NCBI RefSeq assembly: GCF_014640675.1
Contig: NZ_BMHK01000002.1
Location: 124,001 to 188,000 of the forward strand
From: Novosphingobium endophyticum
GTDB lineage: Bacteria; Pseudomonadota; Alphaproteobacteria; Sphingomonadales; Sphingomonadaceae
Direction: 5' to 3'
DNA: 64,000 nt
The position numbers and the translations under genes were made by a program. Under the pieces are notes generated by a model. The model searched no databases. It was not told the DNA's origin and saw only the letters and a program-made list of their open reading frames with translations. Positions within the stretch are counted from its first letter, which is position 1, and each line of letters starts with the position of its first letter. This document shows, one piece after another, positions 17,459-25,576 of this stretch.

Positions 17459-18883
17459 TTAATCCAGCGGCTTCGGTCCGCCGGTTCCCATGTACTTCGC
17501 CAGCCCCCGGTGCAGGTTGGTCACCTTGCGCTCCTGCCACGGGTTGGGCAGGCAGCCCCGGAACCCGCGCGATTTGAGGCCGCGCTGCATCTCGACCATG
17601 TTCGAGATGTCCTGGGCGATGACGTGGGGCCACTTGTCGAGGTCCTGCTCGAGGAAAGTCCACTGCGTCGGCGGTTCCTCGCCTTCGGGGAAGCGGTCGA
17701 GCGCGACGGCCTCGTAGATGCACTTGTCGGGATCGCTGCCGTAGGGGCGGACGCGGTAGTAGAGCAGGAAGGTCGGCCCCGGCAGCAGGTTCATGTTGGG
17801 GAACACGCTCTGGGCGAGGCCGGCCCTTGCCATCTCTTCGTCGGTGATCTCGGGCCAGGTGACGCCGCGCGCCGCATCGTCGGCCTTCGCCCGTTCGATC
17901 CAGTGGCTGTGGACCTCGTGCGGGGGCGTGCCTTCGGGCAGCTCGTCGACGAGGCGCTGTGCCGCCCTGACCAGCGTTTCGGTGGTGCTGGCGCCGATGG
18001 TGTCCCAGAATTCCTGCTGCATCCTGGCGATGGTGACGCGCGCATCCTCGCCCTTGGCGGCGCGGTGGACCGAAGTGTCGGCGGCAGTGCCTTCGCCCTC
18101 GGCCTTGTGCTCCTTGCTGTCGAAGCCGTCGTTGCCGTGGAGGCCGAGCGCTTTCGACCAGGCGTAGAAGTCGCCGTACTTGGTGAGCTGCGGGTGGGTG
18201 CCGGCGACGTGGTAGGGCTCGAGGAACGCTTCGAGCGCGACTTTCCAGTTGCAGTCGAACACGCCCCAGAAGCGGAAGCGATAGCGCATCCGGTCGAACT
18301 CGAAAGGATCGAGCAGCGAGGCGATCGGTTCGAGGAACTGGCGCAGCGGGCCGGCATCCGGGTCCATGTTGATGAAGATCCAGCCGCCCCAGGTATCGAC
18401 CTGAACGGGCGTCAGCCCGGTGCGATCGTCGGTCAGCGCGCCCTGCCAGTCTTCCTTGTCGAGGATGTGCGTGGCCTCGCCGTCAAGGTTGAACGTCCAG
18501 GCGTGGTAGGGGCAGGCGAATGAACCCTGCCGCCCGCAGGCGCTGTGATCGCCCTTGCTCTGCGGCAGCACGCCCGCTGCATCCCTGGGGCCGCCGCCGC
18601 AGTTGTTGCCGACGAGCCTGCGGCCCCGATGCGGGCAGACATTGTGGAACGCCCTGATCGTGTTTTCATCGCTGCGCACGATCAGGATCGAATCGTGGCC
18701 GATGTTGTAGGTTATGTAGTTTCCGGCCTGCGGGATCTCTTCCACTCGGCCCGCCTGCTGCCAGACCCTGGACCACAGGCGCTCTCCCTCCGCCTCGGCA
18801 TATTCGCGGCTGATATAGGCCTCGGCCGGGAAGGTCAGGGATTCGGAGAGGTCTTCGGAAACGATCTTCTCAGGCTTGTTCAT
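17459..18883 (-). CDS. Rieske [2Fe-2S] aromatic-ring-hydroxylating oxygenase, alpha subunit (second)
   Basis: A 474-aa Rieske oxygenase catalytic subunit. The Rieske ligands are CPH (NVCPHRGRRL) and CPYHAW, separated by 38 residues rather than the usual 16-17; the extra loop contains two more Cys and is Gly-rich. The mononuclear iron site is EPYHVAGTH (E-x2-H-x4-H), with Glu as the bridging residue as in the oxygenase at 2466. Start ATG 18883 follows GGAGGA; a 37-residue upstream extension is rejected because it reads into the BVMO gene. It lies 16 bases after the BVMO stop on the same strand, so the two form an operon. No reductase is nearby. Confidence 0.9.
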   Translation of the reverse strand: MNKPEKIVSEDLSESLTFPAEAYISREYAEAEGERLWSRVWQQAGRVEEIPQAGNYITYNIGHDSILIVRSDENTIRAFHNVCPHRGRRLVGNNCGGGPRDAAGVLPQSKGDHSACGRQGSFACPYHAWTFNLDGEATHILDKEDWQGALTDDRTGLTPVQVDTWGGWIFINMDPDAGPLRQFLEPIASLLDPFEFDRMRYRFRFWGVFDCNWKVALEAFLEPYHVAGTHPQLTKYGDFYAWSKALGLHGNDGFDSKEHKAEGEGTAADTSVHRAAKGEDARVTIARMQQEFWDTIGASTTETLVRAAQRLVDELPEGTPPHEVHSHWIERAKADDAARGVTWPEITDEEMARAGLAQSVFPNMNLLPGPTFLLYYRVRPYGSDPDKCIYEAVALDRFPEGEEPPTQWTFLEQDLDKWPHVIAQDISNMVEMQRGLKSRGFRGCLPNPWQERKVTNLHRGLAKYMGTGGPKPLD

Positions 18884-18899
18884 GGCATCCTCCCCGGAT

Positions 18900-20756
18900 T
18901 CATTCGGCTGGTTCGAGAGTGTGTTCGCTGTTGAGCACGAGGCCCGCCATGCTGCCTTCGTCGCGCCATTTCGCCAGCATGTCCTCGAAGGCATAGTAGC
19001 CCTCGCCCCAGGGCTCGCCGAAGATCGAGCGCTTCTTCACCGGGTCGCCTTCGTTGTTGAAGTACGAGGGCGTGCACTCGTTCTGGAAGCGCGAGTTGTC
19101 GACGGCGACGGAGCGCAGCTTCGCGATGTAGGCGTCCTGCGCCTCCTGGCTCGGCTCGACCATGGCGGCGCCGCGCCGGATCGCCTCGCTGGCGATATAG
19201 CCGATGTGGCGGCCCTGATCGATGAAGGTCTTGGAATTGGTCGCGTTCGCCCCGGCCTGGGTGAAGCCGGTGAAGAACATGTTGGGGAAGTTGTGGGCCA
19301 TCATGCCCTGGAACGTCCTGAAGCCGTCGCGCCAGTAGTCGTAGATCGACACGCCTTCACGCCCCTCTATCGTGTCGATGCCCCAGCGCCGGTCGAGGTC
19401 GTTGGTGACTTCATAGCCCGAGGCGAAGATCAGGCAGTCGATCTCATATTCCTGACCCTTGTGGACGAAGCCCGTCTCGGTAAGCCGTTCCACCCCCTGC
19501 GTTTCGGCGACGTCGATCAGCGTGACGTTGGGCCGGTTGAACGTGGGATAGAAGTCGTCGTTGGAGCAGGGCCGCTTGCACAGGTAGCGGTAGTAGGGCT
19601 TGAGCGCCTCGGCCGTCTCCGGGTCCTCGACCAGGGCATCGACGCGGGCGCGCAGGCGTTCCATCACGCGGTAATCCATCACCTCGCGCCGTTCGGCGTA
19701 TTCCTCGGGCGAGATGTCGGGCCAGCCCTCGGCTTCGAGCTGGGCGTTGCAGTTGCGGCTGATCTCGGTCCAGATATCCTCGACCATGTCCGGCTCGCGC
19801 GGGGCGAGGCGTTCCATCGCGGCGCGGTGGAAGTTGCGGATGCGCTCCTCCTGCCAGCCGGGCTTCTGCGAGGCGAACCATTCGGGATCGGTCTCTCGGT
19901 TGTTGCGGAAATCGATCGTCGAGGGAGTACGCTGGATGACGTAGAGCTGCTTCGCATACTTGCCGAGGTACGGCACGATCTGCACCGCCGTGGCGCCGGT
20001 GCCGATGATGGCGACGCGCTTGTCCTTCAGCTTTTCCAGTTCCGGGCGGCCCCATTCGCCACCGGTATATTCGTAGTCCCAGCGCGCGGTGTGGAACATC
20101 TTTCCCTTGAACCGGTCGATGCCGGGGATGCCGGGCAGCTTCGGCTTGTTGAGCGGCCCCATGGCAAGGACCACGAAACGCGCCTTGATGTCATCGCCGC
20201 GATTGGTGCCGACGTGCCAGCGGTTGATCTCGGGGTCCCACTTGAGGTTGCGGATCAGCGTGTGGAACAGCGCGTTCTGGTAGAGGCCGAAATGCTCGGC
20301 GATGATCCGGCAGTGCTTCTGGATCTCGATGCCGTCGGCGAACTTCCGGCTGGGCATGTAGCCCGTTTCCTCGAGCAGCGGCATGTAGCACAGCGCATCG
20401 TTGTCGCACTGGATGCCGGGATAGCGGTTCCAGTACCAGGTGCCGCCGAAGTCGCCGCCATGATCGATGTTGTAGAAGTTGTCGATTCCCGCCTTCCTGA
20501 GCTGCGCGCCGACCATCATGCCGCAGTAGCCGGCGCCCAGGATCACCACGTCGGTCTCGCCGGTGATCGGATCGCGGGGGGTGACCGGCGTATAGGGGTC
20601 GACCTCGTAGATCTCCGCGTACTTGCCGCTCGAGGCGATATACTGGTCGTTGTGGTCCTTCTTGATGCGGCGGTCGCGTTCGGCGAGGTACCGGGCGCGG
20701 ATCGCCGGAATGTCGATCTCGTCGGCGGCGGGGCACTGGGTCGGGTTGTACATCAT
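18900..20756 (-). CDS. type I Baeyer-Villiger / flavin-containing monooxygenase
   Basis: A 618-aa FAD- and NADPH-dependent monooxygenase. FAD-binding GAGYCG is at 74-79 after an N-terminal extension of about 65 residues, the NADPH-binding GTGATA is at about 252-257, and the type I BVMO fingerprint F-x-G-x3-H-x3-W is present as FKGKMFHTARWD (216-227). GGTWYWNRYPG, typical of cyclohexanone-monooxygenase relatives, is also there. It would insert oxygen next to a carbonyl to form an ester or lactone. Start ATG 20756 follows AGGATG; ATG 20753 is equally possible. It leads the operon with the Rieske oxygenase and diverges from an amidohydrolase across a region with three FNR-type boxes. The substrate, perhaps a cyclic or terpenoid ketone, is a guess. 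Confidence 0.9.
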   Translation of the reverse strand: MMYNPTQCPAADEIDIPAIRARYLAERDRRIKKDHNDQYIASSGKYAEIYEVDPYTPVTPRDPITGETDVVILGAGYCGMMVGAQLRKAGIDNFYNIDHGGDFGGTWYWNRYPGIQCDNDALCYMPLLEETGYMPSRKFADGIEIQKHCRIIAEHFGLYQNALFHTLIRNLKWDPEINRWHVGTNRGDDIKARFVVLAMGPLNKPKLPGIPGIDRFKGKMFHTARWDYEYTGGEWGRPELEKLKDKRVAIIGTGATAVQIVPYLGKYAKQLYVIQRTPSTIDFRNNRETDPEWFASQKPGWQEERIRNFHRAAMERLAPREPDMVEDIWTEISRNCNAQLEAEGWPDISPEEYAERREVMDYRVMERLRARVDALVEDPETAEALKPYYRYLCKRPCSNDDFYPTFNRPNVTLIDVAETQGVERLTETGFVHKGQEYEIDCLIFASGYEVTNDLDRRWGIDTIEGREGVSIYDYWRDGFRTFQGMMAHNFPNMFFTGFTQAGANATNSKTFIDQGRHIGYIASEAIRRGAAMVEPSQEAQDAYIAKLRSVAVDNSRFQNECTPSYFNNEGDPVKKRSIFGEPWGEGYYAFEDMLAKWRDEGSMAGLVLNSEHTLEPAE

Positions 20757-20777
20757 CGCAGCATCCTCATGTCCGTA

Positions 20778-20795
20778 ATCAACAGTGTTGTTGAT
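20778..20795. promoter_or_regulatory. operator-like inverted repeat near the BVMO start
   Basis: ATCAACA-GTGT-TGTTGAT is a perfect 7-bp inverted repeat with a 4-base spacer, 22-39 bases upstream of the BVMO ATG. The size suits a dimeric repressor site. It resembles an inside-out FNR half-site pair (ATCAA...TTGAT) but is not the FNR consensus orientation. Confidence 0.5.
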
Positions 20796-20824
20796 TTGAA
20801 TATCGGGCGCGCCGGATGTCTTCC

Positions 20825-20838
20825 TTGACCTGGATCAA
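20825..20838. promoter_or_regulatory. FNR-type box 1 in BVMO/amidohydrolase divergent region
   Basis: TTGACCTGGATCAA matches TTGA-N6-TCAA perfectly. It lies 68 bases upstream of the BVMO start and 348 bases before the amidohydrolase start, so it most likely serves the BVMO-Rieske operon. Confidence 0.7.
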
Positions 20839-20888
20839 GAAGCGCCGGATCCTTGCCGAAACCGGTGCCGCGAACGCTGTTCTCACAC

Positions 20889-20902
20889 TTGACCGCGATC
20901 AA
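20889..20902. promoter_or_regulatory. FNR-type box 2 in BVMO/amidohydrolase divergent region
   Basis: TTGACCGCGATCAA is a second perfect TTGA-N6-TCAA match, centred 64 bases from box 1. That spacing is close to six DNA turns, so both sites would face the same side of the helix. Confidence 0.7.
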
Positions 20903-21080
20903 AGATGCGCCGCCCTGCTTCTGCGAGAAAGCTGATTGCCGGTCTCGCACCATCCGGTGCGAACCGCTTCTCCCCACCTTCGGGCGGCCCCGCCTCGTGA
21001 CGGGCCGCCCATTTTTCTGCCCTGCGGCGGCGATTGCTGCCGGGCATCGCCTGATCGATGCATCGTCTCACTTGAAACGA

Positions 21081-21094
21081 TTGACCCTCGTCAA
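21081..21094. promoter_or_regulatory. FNR-type box 3, upstream of amidohydrolase
   Basis: TTGACCCTCGTCAA is a third perfect TTGA-N6-TCAA match with fully complementary outer pentamers. It lies 92 bases upstream of the amidohydrolase ATG and is placed to control that gene. Confidence 0.7.
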
Positions 21095-21186
21095 TGGCTT
21101 CGGTGCCGGGAGCGGGTGAAACTGCCGGCCAAGATAGCGACGGGATGGCCCGCACGCATCACAGACGCATACCGGGAGTTGGACCT

Positions 21187-22509
21187 ATGCAAATGAACGA
21201 CATGGTGATCATCAGTACCGACGATCACATCTGCGAACCCCCCACCTTGTTCGACAATCAGGTTTCGGGCGATCTTCTAGCCTCGGCGCCGAAGCTGAAG
21301 ACCGATGGCCAGGGCAAGAACTATTGGGAGTACCAGGGCTATATCCGCCCCTCCGTCGGCCTCAACGCCGTCGTCGGCCGGCCTTTCGAGGAATACGGCA
21401 TGGAGCCGACCTCGCTCGACCAGCTCCGCGAGGGCTGCCACGATGTCCATGCCCGGATCGACGACATGGACGTGAACGGGATCGCCGCCTCGATGTGCTT
21501 CGGCAACTCGATCGGCTTCGACGGTCAGACCTTCCACAAGGCGCCGGACAAGAAGCTCTCGCTGCGTCACATGCAGGCCTATAACGACTGGCACCATGAC
21601 GAGTGGTGCATGGCCTATCCGGGCCGCTTCATCCCCATCGGCATCCTTCCCACCTGGGACCAGAAGGCGACCGTCGACGAGATCAACCGTCTGGCGAAAA
21701 AGGGCTTCAACGTCGTCTCGATGAACGAGAACCCGACGGTGCAGGGCCTGCCTTCGATCCACAACGCGTACTGGGACCCGATCTTCAAGGCGATCGTCGA
21801 CAACGACATGACCATTGCCTGCCACATCGGCTCGGGCAATCCGGCGCCGCATGCCTCGATGGAGACGCCGATCGAGGCGTGGATCTCGACGATGCCGCTG
21901 TCGGTGGCGCAGGGCGTGGCGGACTGGTTGCAGCTGGAGGAACTGCACCAGTATCCGAACATGCGGATCATCGTCGCCGAAGGCTCGATCGGCTGGGTTC
22001 CCTATCTGATGGAGCGGGCCGACTTTTCCAACTGGCGGCACAAGGCCTGGACCCGTTCGCGCTTCCAGGACATCAAGCCGTCGGAGCTGATGAAGCGCCA
22101 CTTCTGCCATTGTTTCCTGTGGGACCCCTATGGCCTGAAGAACCTTTCGGAAGTCGGCGAGGACAACGTCACCTACGAGGTCGACTACCCGCACTCCGAC
22201 GCGCTCTGGCCCGATGCGGCCGAGCAGTGCTGGGAGCAGGTCAGGATCCTGTCCGACGAGAACATCGACAAGGTGACTCACCTCAACGCGATCAAGTGGC
22301 TGAAGCACGACGCGCTGTTCGAGAACTACAAGCGCGAGGAGATCAACGTCGGCGCGCTCCATGCCAGGGCGAAGGCCAAGGGGGTGGATACGTCCCCCAA
22401 ATCCTCGGGCGGCTCGGTTCCGACCGAGGAGACGCGGCCGGTGACCTCGGGCGACATCATGGAGATGTTCAAGGCCCACGCCGAAAAGCGGGCGAAGGAA
22501 GCAGCTTGA
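21187..22509 (+). CDS. amidohydrolase family protein (ACMSD-like, amidohydrolase 2)
   Basis: A 440-aa metal-dependent hydrolase or decarboxylase of the amidohydrolase-2 family. The metal ligands can be seen: D12-x-H14 in STDDH, a His in TIACHIGSG, and the Asp of YEVDYPHSDALWP. Members decarboxylate or hydrolyse ring-cleavage intermediates in aromatic and terpenoid catabolism. ATG 21187 is chosen because GGGAG lies nine bases upstream; a longer in-frame start at 21094 overlaps FNR box 3. The C-terminal 40 residues are charged and Ser/Gly-rich. It diverges from the BVMO-Rieske operon and is followed by a strong terminator. A shared catabolic pathway with those oxygenases is likely but not proven. 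Confidence 0.87.
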   Translation: MQMNDMVIISTDDHICEPPTLFDNQVSGDLLASAPKLKTDGQGKNYWEYQGYIRPSVGLNAVVGRPFEEYGMEPTSLDQLREGCHDVHARIDDMDVNGIAASMCFGNSIGFDGQTFHKAPDKKLSLRHMQAYNDWHHDEWCMAYPGRFIPIGILPTWDQKATVDEINRLAKKGFNVVSMNENPTVQGLPSIHNAYWDPIFKAIVDNDMTIACHIGSGNPAPHASMETPIEAWISTMPLSVAQGVADWLQLEELHQYPNMRIIVAEGSIGWVPYLMERADFSNWRHKAWTRSRFQDIKPSELMKRHFCHCFLWDPYGLKNLSEVGEDNVTYEVDYPHSDALWPDAAEQCWEQVRILSDENIDKVTHLNAIKWLKHDALFENYKREEINVGALHARAKAKGVDTSPKSSGGSVPTEETRPVTSGDIMEMFKAHAEKRAKEAA

Positions 22510-22550
22510 CTGTTTCGACCGACATTCCGGTGCCCCATCGCCGGAATGGG

Positions 22551-22589
22551 CACCGCGCGGGGGGACCTCCCTTCGCGCGGTGTCTTTTT
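22551..22589 (+). terminator. intrinsic terminator after amidohydrolase
   Basis: The stem CACCGCGCG / CGCGCGGTG is perfect over 9 bp, with a 14-base loop, and is followed by TCTTTTT at 22583-22589. It begins 41 bases after the amidohydrolase stop. Confidence 0.85.
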
Positions 22590-22595
22590 ATGGAC

Positions 22596-22815
22596 TCACG
22601 CGGAGGCGCGGAGACGCGGAGGATTAGTTTTTTTTGACTCGCGCAAAGGCGCAAAGGCACGAAGATATTGCTCTGCGCCGCAGGTGCCATTCTCGTCATG
22701 CTTCCGCTGCGCCAAGATCAACTCACTGAGAGGGAAGCGGCTCCGCCGCAGCCGCGACCTCTTCGCGCCTTTGCGCGAAATATTTTCTCCTCCGCGTCTC
22801 CGCGCCTCCGCGTGA
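22596..22815. repeat. large nested palindromic intergenic repeat
   Basis: The outer arms at 22596-22623 and 22788-22815 are a perfect 28-bp inverted repeat, beginning TCACGCGGAGGCGCGG. An inner pair at 22639-22652 and 22765-22778 (TCGCGCAAAGGCGC) is a perfect 14-bp inverted repeat. Translated, it gives the familiar spurious HAEARRRGG / RKGAKARR strings found in mis-annotated small proteins of many bacteria. No gene is supported here. It lies between the amidohydrolase terminator and the DUF2474 stop. Confidence 0.85.
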
Positions 22816-22819
22816 AATT

Positions 22820-22951
22820 CTACTCCAACCAGAAGCGGATCGTCTGGGCGACGGCGCCAAGAGCCAGAACGCTTCCGCCCCAGATCGCCGCCATCCACGC
22901 CAGCCGCTTCCACAGCGGGGCCGAATCGGCCTTGGTCGGCCTGCCTTTCAT
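22820..22951 (-). CDS. DUF2474 small membrane protein of the bd oxidase operon
   Basis: A 43-aa protein with one membrane helix and the DUF2474 pattern PLWKRLAWMAAIWGGSVLAL...IRFWLE. DUF2474 proteins accompany cyanide-insensitive bd-type oxidases (CioAB), in the position CydX holds in CydAB operons, and probably stabilise the complex. The ATG overlaps the cydB stop (TGATG at 22949-22953), indicating translational coupling. The stop lies five bases from the large palindromic repeat. It is short and easily missed by gene callers. Confidence 0.88.
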   Translation of the reverse strand: MKGRPTKADSAPLWKRLAWMAAIWGGSVLALGAVAQTIRFWLE

Positions 22952-23958
22952 CAGTGGTATCCCTCGTGGCCAACCTTGCCGCGGAAGACCCAGTAGGCCC
23001 AACCGGTATAGGCGATGATCAGCGGCAAGGTCAGCGCCACGCCCACCAGCATGAAAACCTGGCTGCGCTCGGGCGCGGCGGCGTCCCAGATGGTGATCTG
23101 GTCGGGCACGACATAGGGCCACATGCTCACGCCGAGACCCGCCATGCCCAGCAGGAAGATGCCGAGCGAAATCCAGAAAGGCGTGGCTTCGTGGCGCCTG
23201 GCGAGCGCCCGGAACAGGAGGTACGCGAGGATTGCGGTCAGCAGCGGCACTTGCGCGGCGAACAGCACGCTGGGCATCTCGAACCAGCGCCGCCAGTAGT
23301 CCTCGTCGAGCAGCGGCGTGTAGAGGCTGACCGCCACCAGCAGCACCAGCGTGGCGACGGCCGCGCGGCGGGCCACCTTGTAAGCGTGGTCCTGCGGCGG
23401 CCCGTCGAGCTTCCAGATCAGCCACGTCGCGCCGAGCAGGGCATAGCCGGCGACGACGCCCAGCCCGGTCAGCAGCGTGTAGGGCGTCAGCCAGTCCCAC
23501 CAGGACCCGGCATAGGCGCGCCCCGAGACCTCGATGCCCTGCAGGATCGCGCCGAGCGTCATGCCCTGCGTCAGGGCGGCCACAAACGAGCCGCTGGCAA
23601 AAGCAAGGTCCCAGAAAGGGCGATGGCGCGGGTCGCGCCAGCGGAACTCGAAAGCGACGCCGCGAAAGACGAGGCCAAGCAGCATGGCGACGATCAGCGG
23701 ATAGGTCGCCGGCAGGATGACGGCGTAGGCCAGCGGGAACGCGGCGAACAGGCCGCCGCCGCCCAGCACCAGCCAGGTCTCGTTGCCGTCCCAGACCGGG
23801 GCGATCGAATTCATCGCGCGGTTGCGTCCCTCACCCACCTTGAAGCTGGGAAAGAGAATGCCGATACCAAGGTCGAAGCCGTCCATCACGACATAGGCGA
23901 AAATGCCAAAGGCGATGATGAAGGCCCAGACGACGGTGAGGTCGAAGTTCACGTCCAC
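22951..23958 (-). CDS. cydB: cytochrome bd-type ubiquinol oxidase, subunit II
   Basis: A 335-aa inner-membrane protein with the CydB start VVWAFIIAFGIFAYVVMDGFDLGIG and motif NSIAPVWDGNETWLV; about eight to nine membrane segments. It pairs with CydA to oxidise ubiquinol and reduce O2. No ATG is available. GTG 23958 is chosen because GGGGGAGGA lies nine bases upstream; GTG 23967, which overlaps the cydA stop as GTGA, is the alternative (338 aa) but would sit directly against the ribosome site. The longer frame to 24348 is a shadow over cydA. Confidence 0.93.
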   Translation of the reverse strand: MDVNFDLTVVWAFIIAFGIFAYVVMDGFDLGIGILFPSFKVGEGRNRAMNSIAPVWDGNETWLVLGGGGLFAAFPLAYAVILPATYPLIVAMLLGLVFRGVAFEFRWRDPRHRPFWDLAFASGSFVAALTQGMTLGAILQGIEVSGRAYAGSWWDWLTPYTLLTGLGVVAGYALLGATWLIWKLDGPPQDHAYKVARRAAVATLVLLVAVSLYTPLLDEDYWRRWFEMPSVLFAAQVPLLTAILAYLLFRALARRHEATPFWISLGIFLLGMAGLGVSMWPYVVPDQITIWDAAAPERSQVFMLVGVALTLPLIIAYTGWAYWVFRGKVGHEGYH

Positions 23959-23963
23959 GGTGC

Positions 23964-25376
23964 TCACTCCTCCCCCGGGGCAGCGCCCCGCTGCGCCGGC
24001 CCCGGCGTGATGCCGGCGGTGCGGATCGGCGCCTGCCCGGCTCCGCTTTCGTGCGGATGGGGAGGCTTGTTCATCAGCCGGAGGATATACCAGGTGCCGA
24101 CCGAGAAAACGGCGAAGTAGACCACGATGAAGGCCAGCAGCGAGGCAGCGACCGCCGGCGCATCGAGCGGCGATGCCGAATCGGCGGTGCGCAACAGGCC
24201 GTAGATGGTCCAGGGCTGGCGGCCGACCTCGGTGGTGATCCATCCGGCGATGACCGCGACGAACCCGGAAGGCCCCATGACCAGCGCCGCGCGGTGCAGC
24301 CATGCCCATTCGTAGAGCTTGCCGCGCGAGCGCGCCACGAGGCTCCACAACCCGATGCCGAGCATGGCGAAGCCGAGGCCGACCATCACGCGAAAAGCCC
24401 AGAATACCACGCCGACGGGCGGTTCGTCCTCGTCGGGCACGGTGTCGAGGCCTTTCAGCGGCGCATCAAGATCGTGCTTGAGGATCAGCGAGGAGAGCTT
24501 GGGCACTTCGAGGGCGTAGTCGACGCGCTTCTCCTTGCTGTTCGGGATGCCGAACAGGATCAGCGGCGCGCCTTCGGGGTGGCTCCGGTAGTGGCCTTCC
24601 ATGGCCATGACCTTGACCGGCTGATGCTCCAGCGTGTTGAGGCCGTGCGCATCGCCGAGCAGGATCTGGACCGGGGCGACCAGCGCGGCCATCCACATCG
24701 CCATCGAGAACATCTTGCGCGCATGAAGGTTCGTGCGGTCGCGCAGCAGGTGCCAGGCACCGACCGCGCCCACCGCGAAGGCCGTGGTCAGGTAGGCGGC
24801 GGTGACGGTGTGCAGCAGGCGATAGGGGAAACTGGGGTTGAAGATCACGTCGATCCAGCTCTCGCCCGGCAGGAACTGGCCATTGGCGCCCATCACGTAC
24901 CCGGTCGGGGTCTGCATCCACGAGTTCACCGACAGGATCCAGAAAGCCGAGACGAACGTGCCTCCCGCGACCATGCAGGTCGCGGCGAAGTGCAGCTTGC
25001 GGCCCACGCGCTCCATGCCGAAGAGCATGACGCCGAGGAAACCCGCCTCGAGGAAGAAGGCCGTCAGCACTTCGTAGGCCATGAGGGGGCCGATGACCGG
25101 CCCGGCCCGGTCGGAGAAGACCGCCCAGTTGGTGCCGAACTGATAGGACATGACGATGCCCGAGACGACGCCCATCGCGAAGGCGACGGCGAAGATCTTC
25201 AGCCAGTACCGGAACAGATCAAGGTAGAGCGCCTTGCCGGTCCTGAGCCACAGACCTTCAAGCACCGCGAGGTAGCTTGCCAGCCCGATCGAGAAGGCCG
25301 GGAAGATGAAATGGAAACTCACCGTGAAGGCGAACTGGATCCGTGCCAGGAGCAGGACGTCTGCTGTGTCCAACAT
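23964..25376 (-). CDS. cydA: cytochrome bd-type ubiquinol oxidase, subunit I (CioA-like)
   Basis: A 470-aa catalytic subunit carrying haems b558, b595 and d. The N-terminal haem ligand is H22 in VSFHFIFPAFSIG, other conserved stretches are GVVSGIVMSYQFGTNW, EAGFLGVMLFG and GRQPWTIYG, and the length and short Q-loop point to the cyanide-insensitive (CIO) branch, as does the DUF2474 gene in the operon. It lacks the long insert of E. coli CydA. The C-terminus is a Pro/Gly-rich tail after the last helix. No FNR box is visible upstream, so its control differs from that of the cbb3 operon. Confidence 0.94.
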   Translation of the reverse strand: MLDTADVLLLARIQFAFTVSFHFIFPAFSIGLASYLAVLEGLWLRTGKALYLDLFRYWLKIFAVAFAMGVVSGIVMSYQFGTNWAVFSDRAGPVIGPLMAYEVLTAFFLEAGFLGVMLFGMERVGRKLHFAATCMVAGGTFVSAFWILSVNSWMQTPTGYVMGANGQFLPGESWIDVIFNPSFPYRLLHTVTAAYLTTAFAVGAVGAWHLLRDRTNLHARKMFSMAMWMAALVAPVQILLGDAHGLNTLEHQPVKVMAMEGHYRSHPEGAPLILFGIPNSKEKRVDYALEVPKLSSLILKHDLDAPLKGLDTVPDEDEPPVGVVFWAFRVMVGLGFAMLGIGLWSLVARSRGKLYEWAWLHRAALVMGPSGFVAVIAGWITTEVGRQPWTIYGLLRTADSASPLDAPAVAASLLAFIVVYFAVFSVGTWYILRLMNKPPHPHESGAGQAPIRTAGITPGPAQRGAAPGEE

Positions 25377-25482
25377 GGACCAGTTCAGTAGCCGAAACCG
25401 GCCCGGTCTGAAAGCGCGTCCCCCGCATTGCAGGTTGCGTAAAGCGCACTCTTTGGAAAATCGGCCGGGGCGGAATCAGAAA

Positions 25483-25501
25483 AGGCGGCCCAAGGCCGCC
25501 T
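25483..25501 (-). terminator. intrinsic terminator after the M23 peptidase gene
   Basis: On the minus strand AGGCGGCC-TTG-GGCCGCCT forms a perfect 8-bp stem followed by TTTTC. It lies 76 bases beyond the M23 peptidase stop and 107 bases upstream of the cydA start. Confidence 0.7.
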
Positions 25502-25576
25502 CTTCCCCTCTCCAACCCGTTGAGCGCCTCGCCTGTGCGTCACCCGCATCGGCTTTGGCGATCTCGAAACTTGTAA

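Noticed and set aside
18876..20828. 650-aa open frame opposite the BVMO
   Set aside because: Antisense of a clear BVMO gene, with no motifs.
22546..22815. 89-aa frame HAEARRR...KGAKARR
   Set aside because: Translation of the large palindromic repeat; the same strings appear as false proteins in many genomes.
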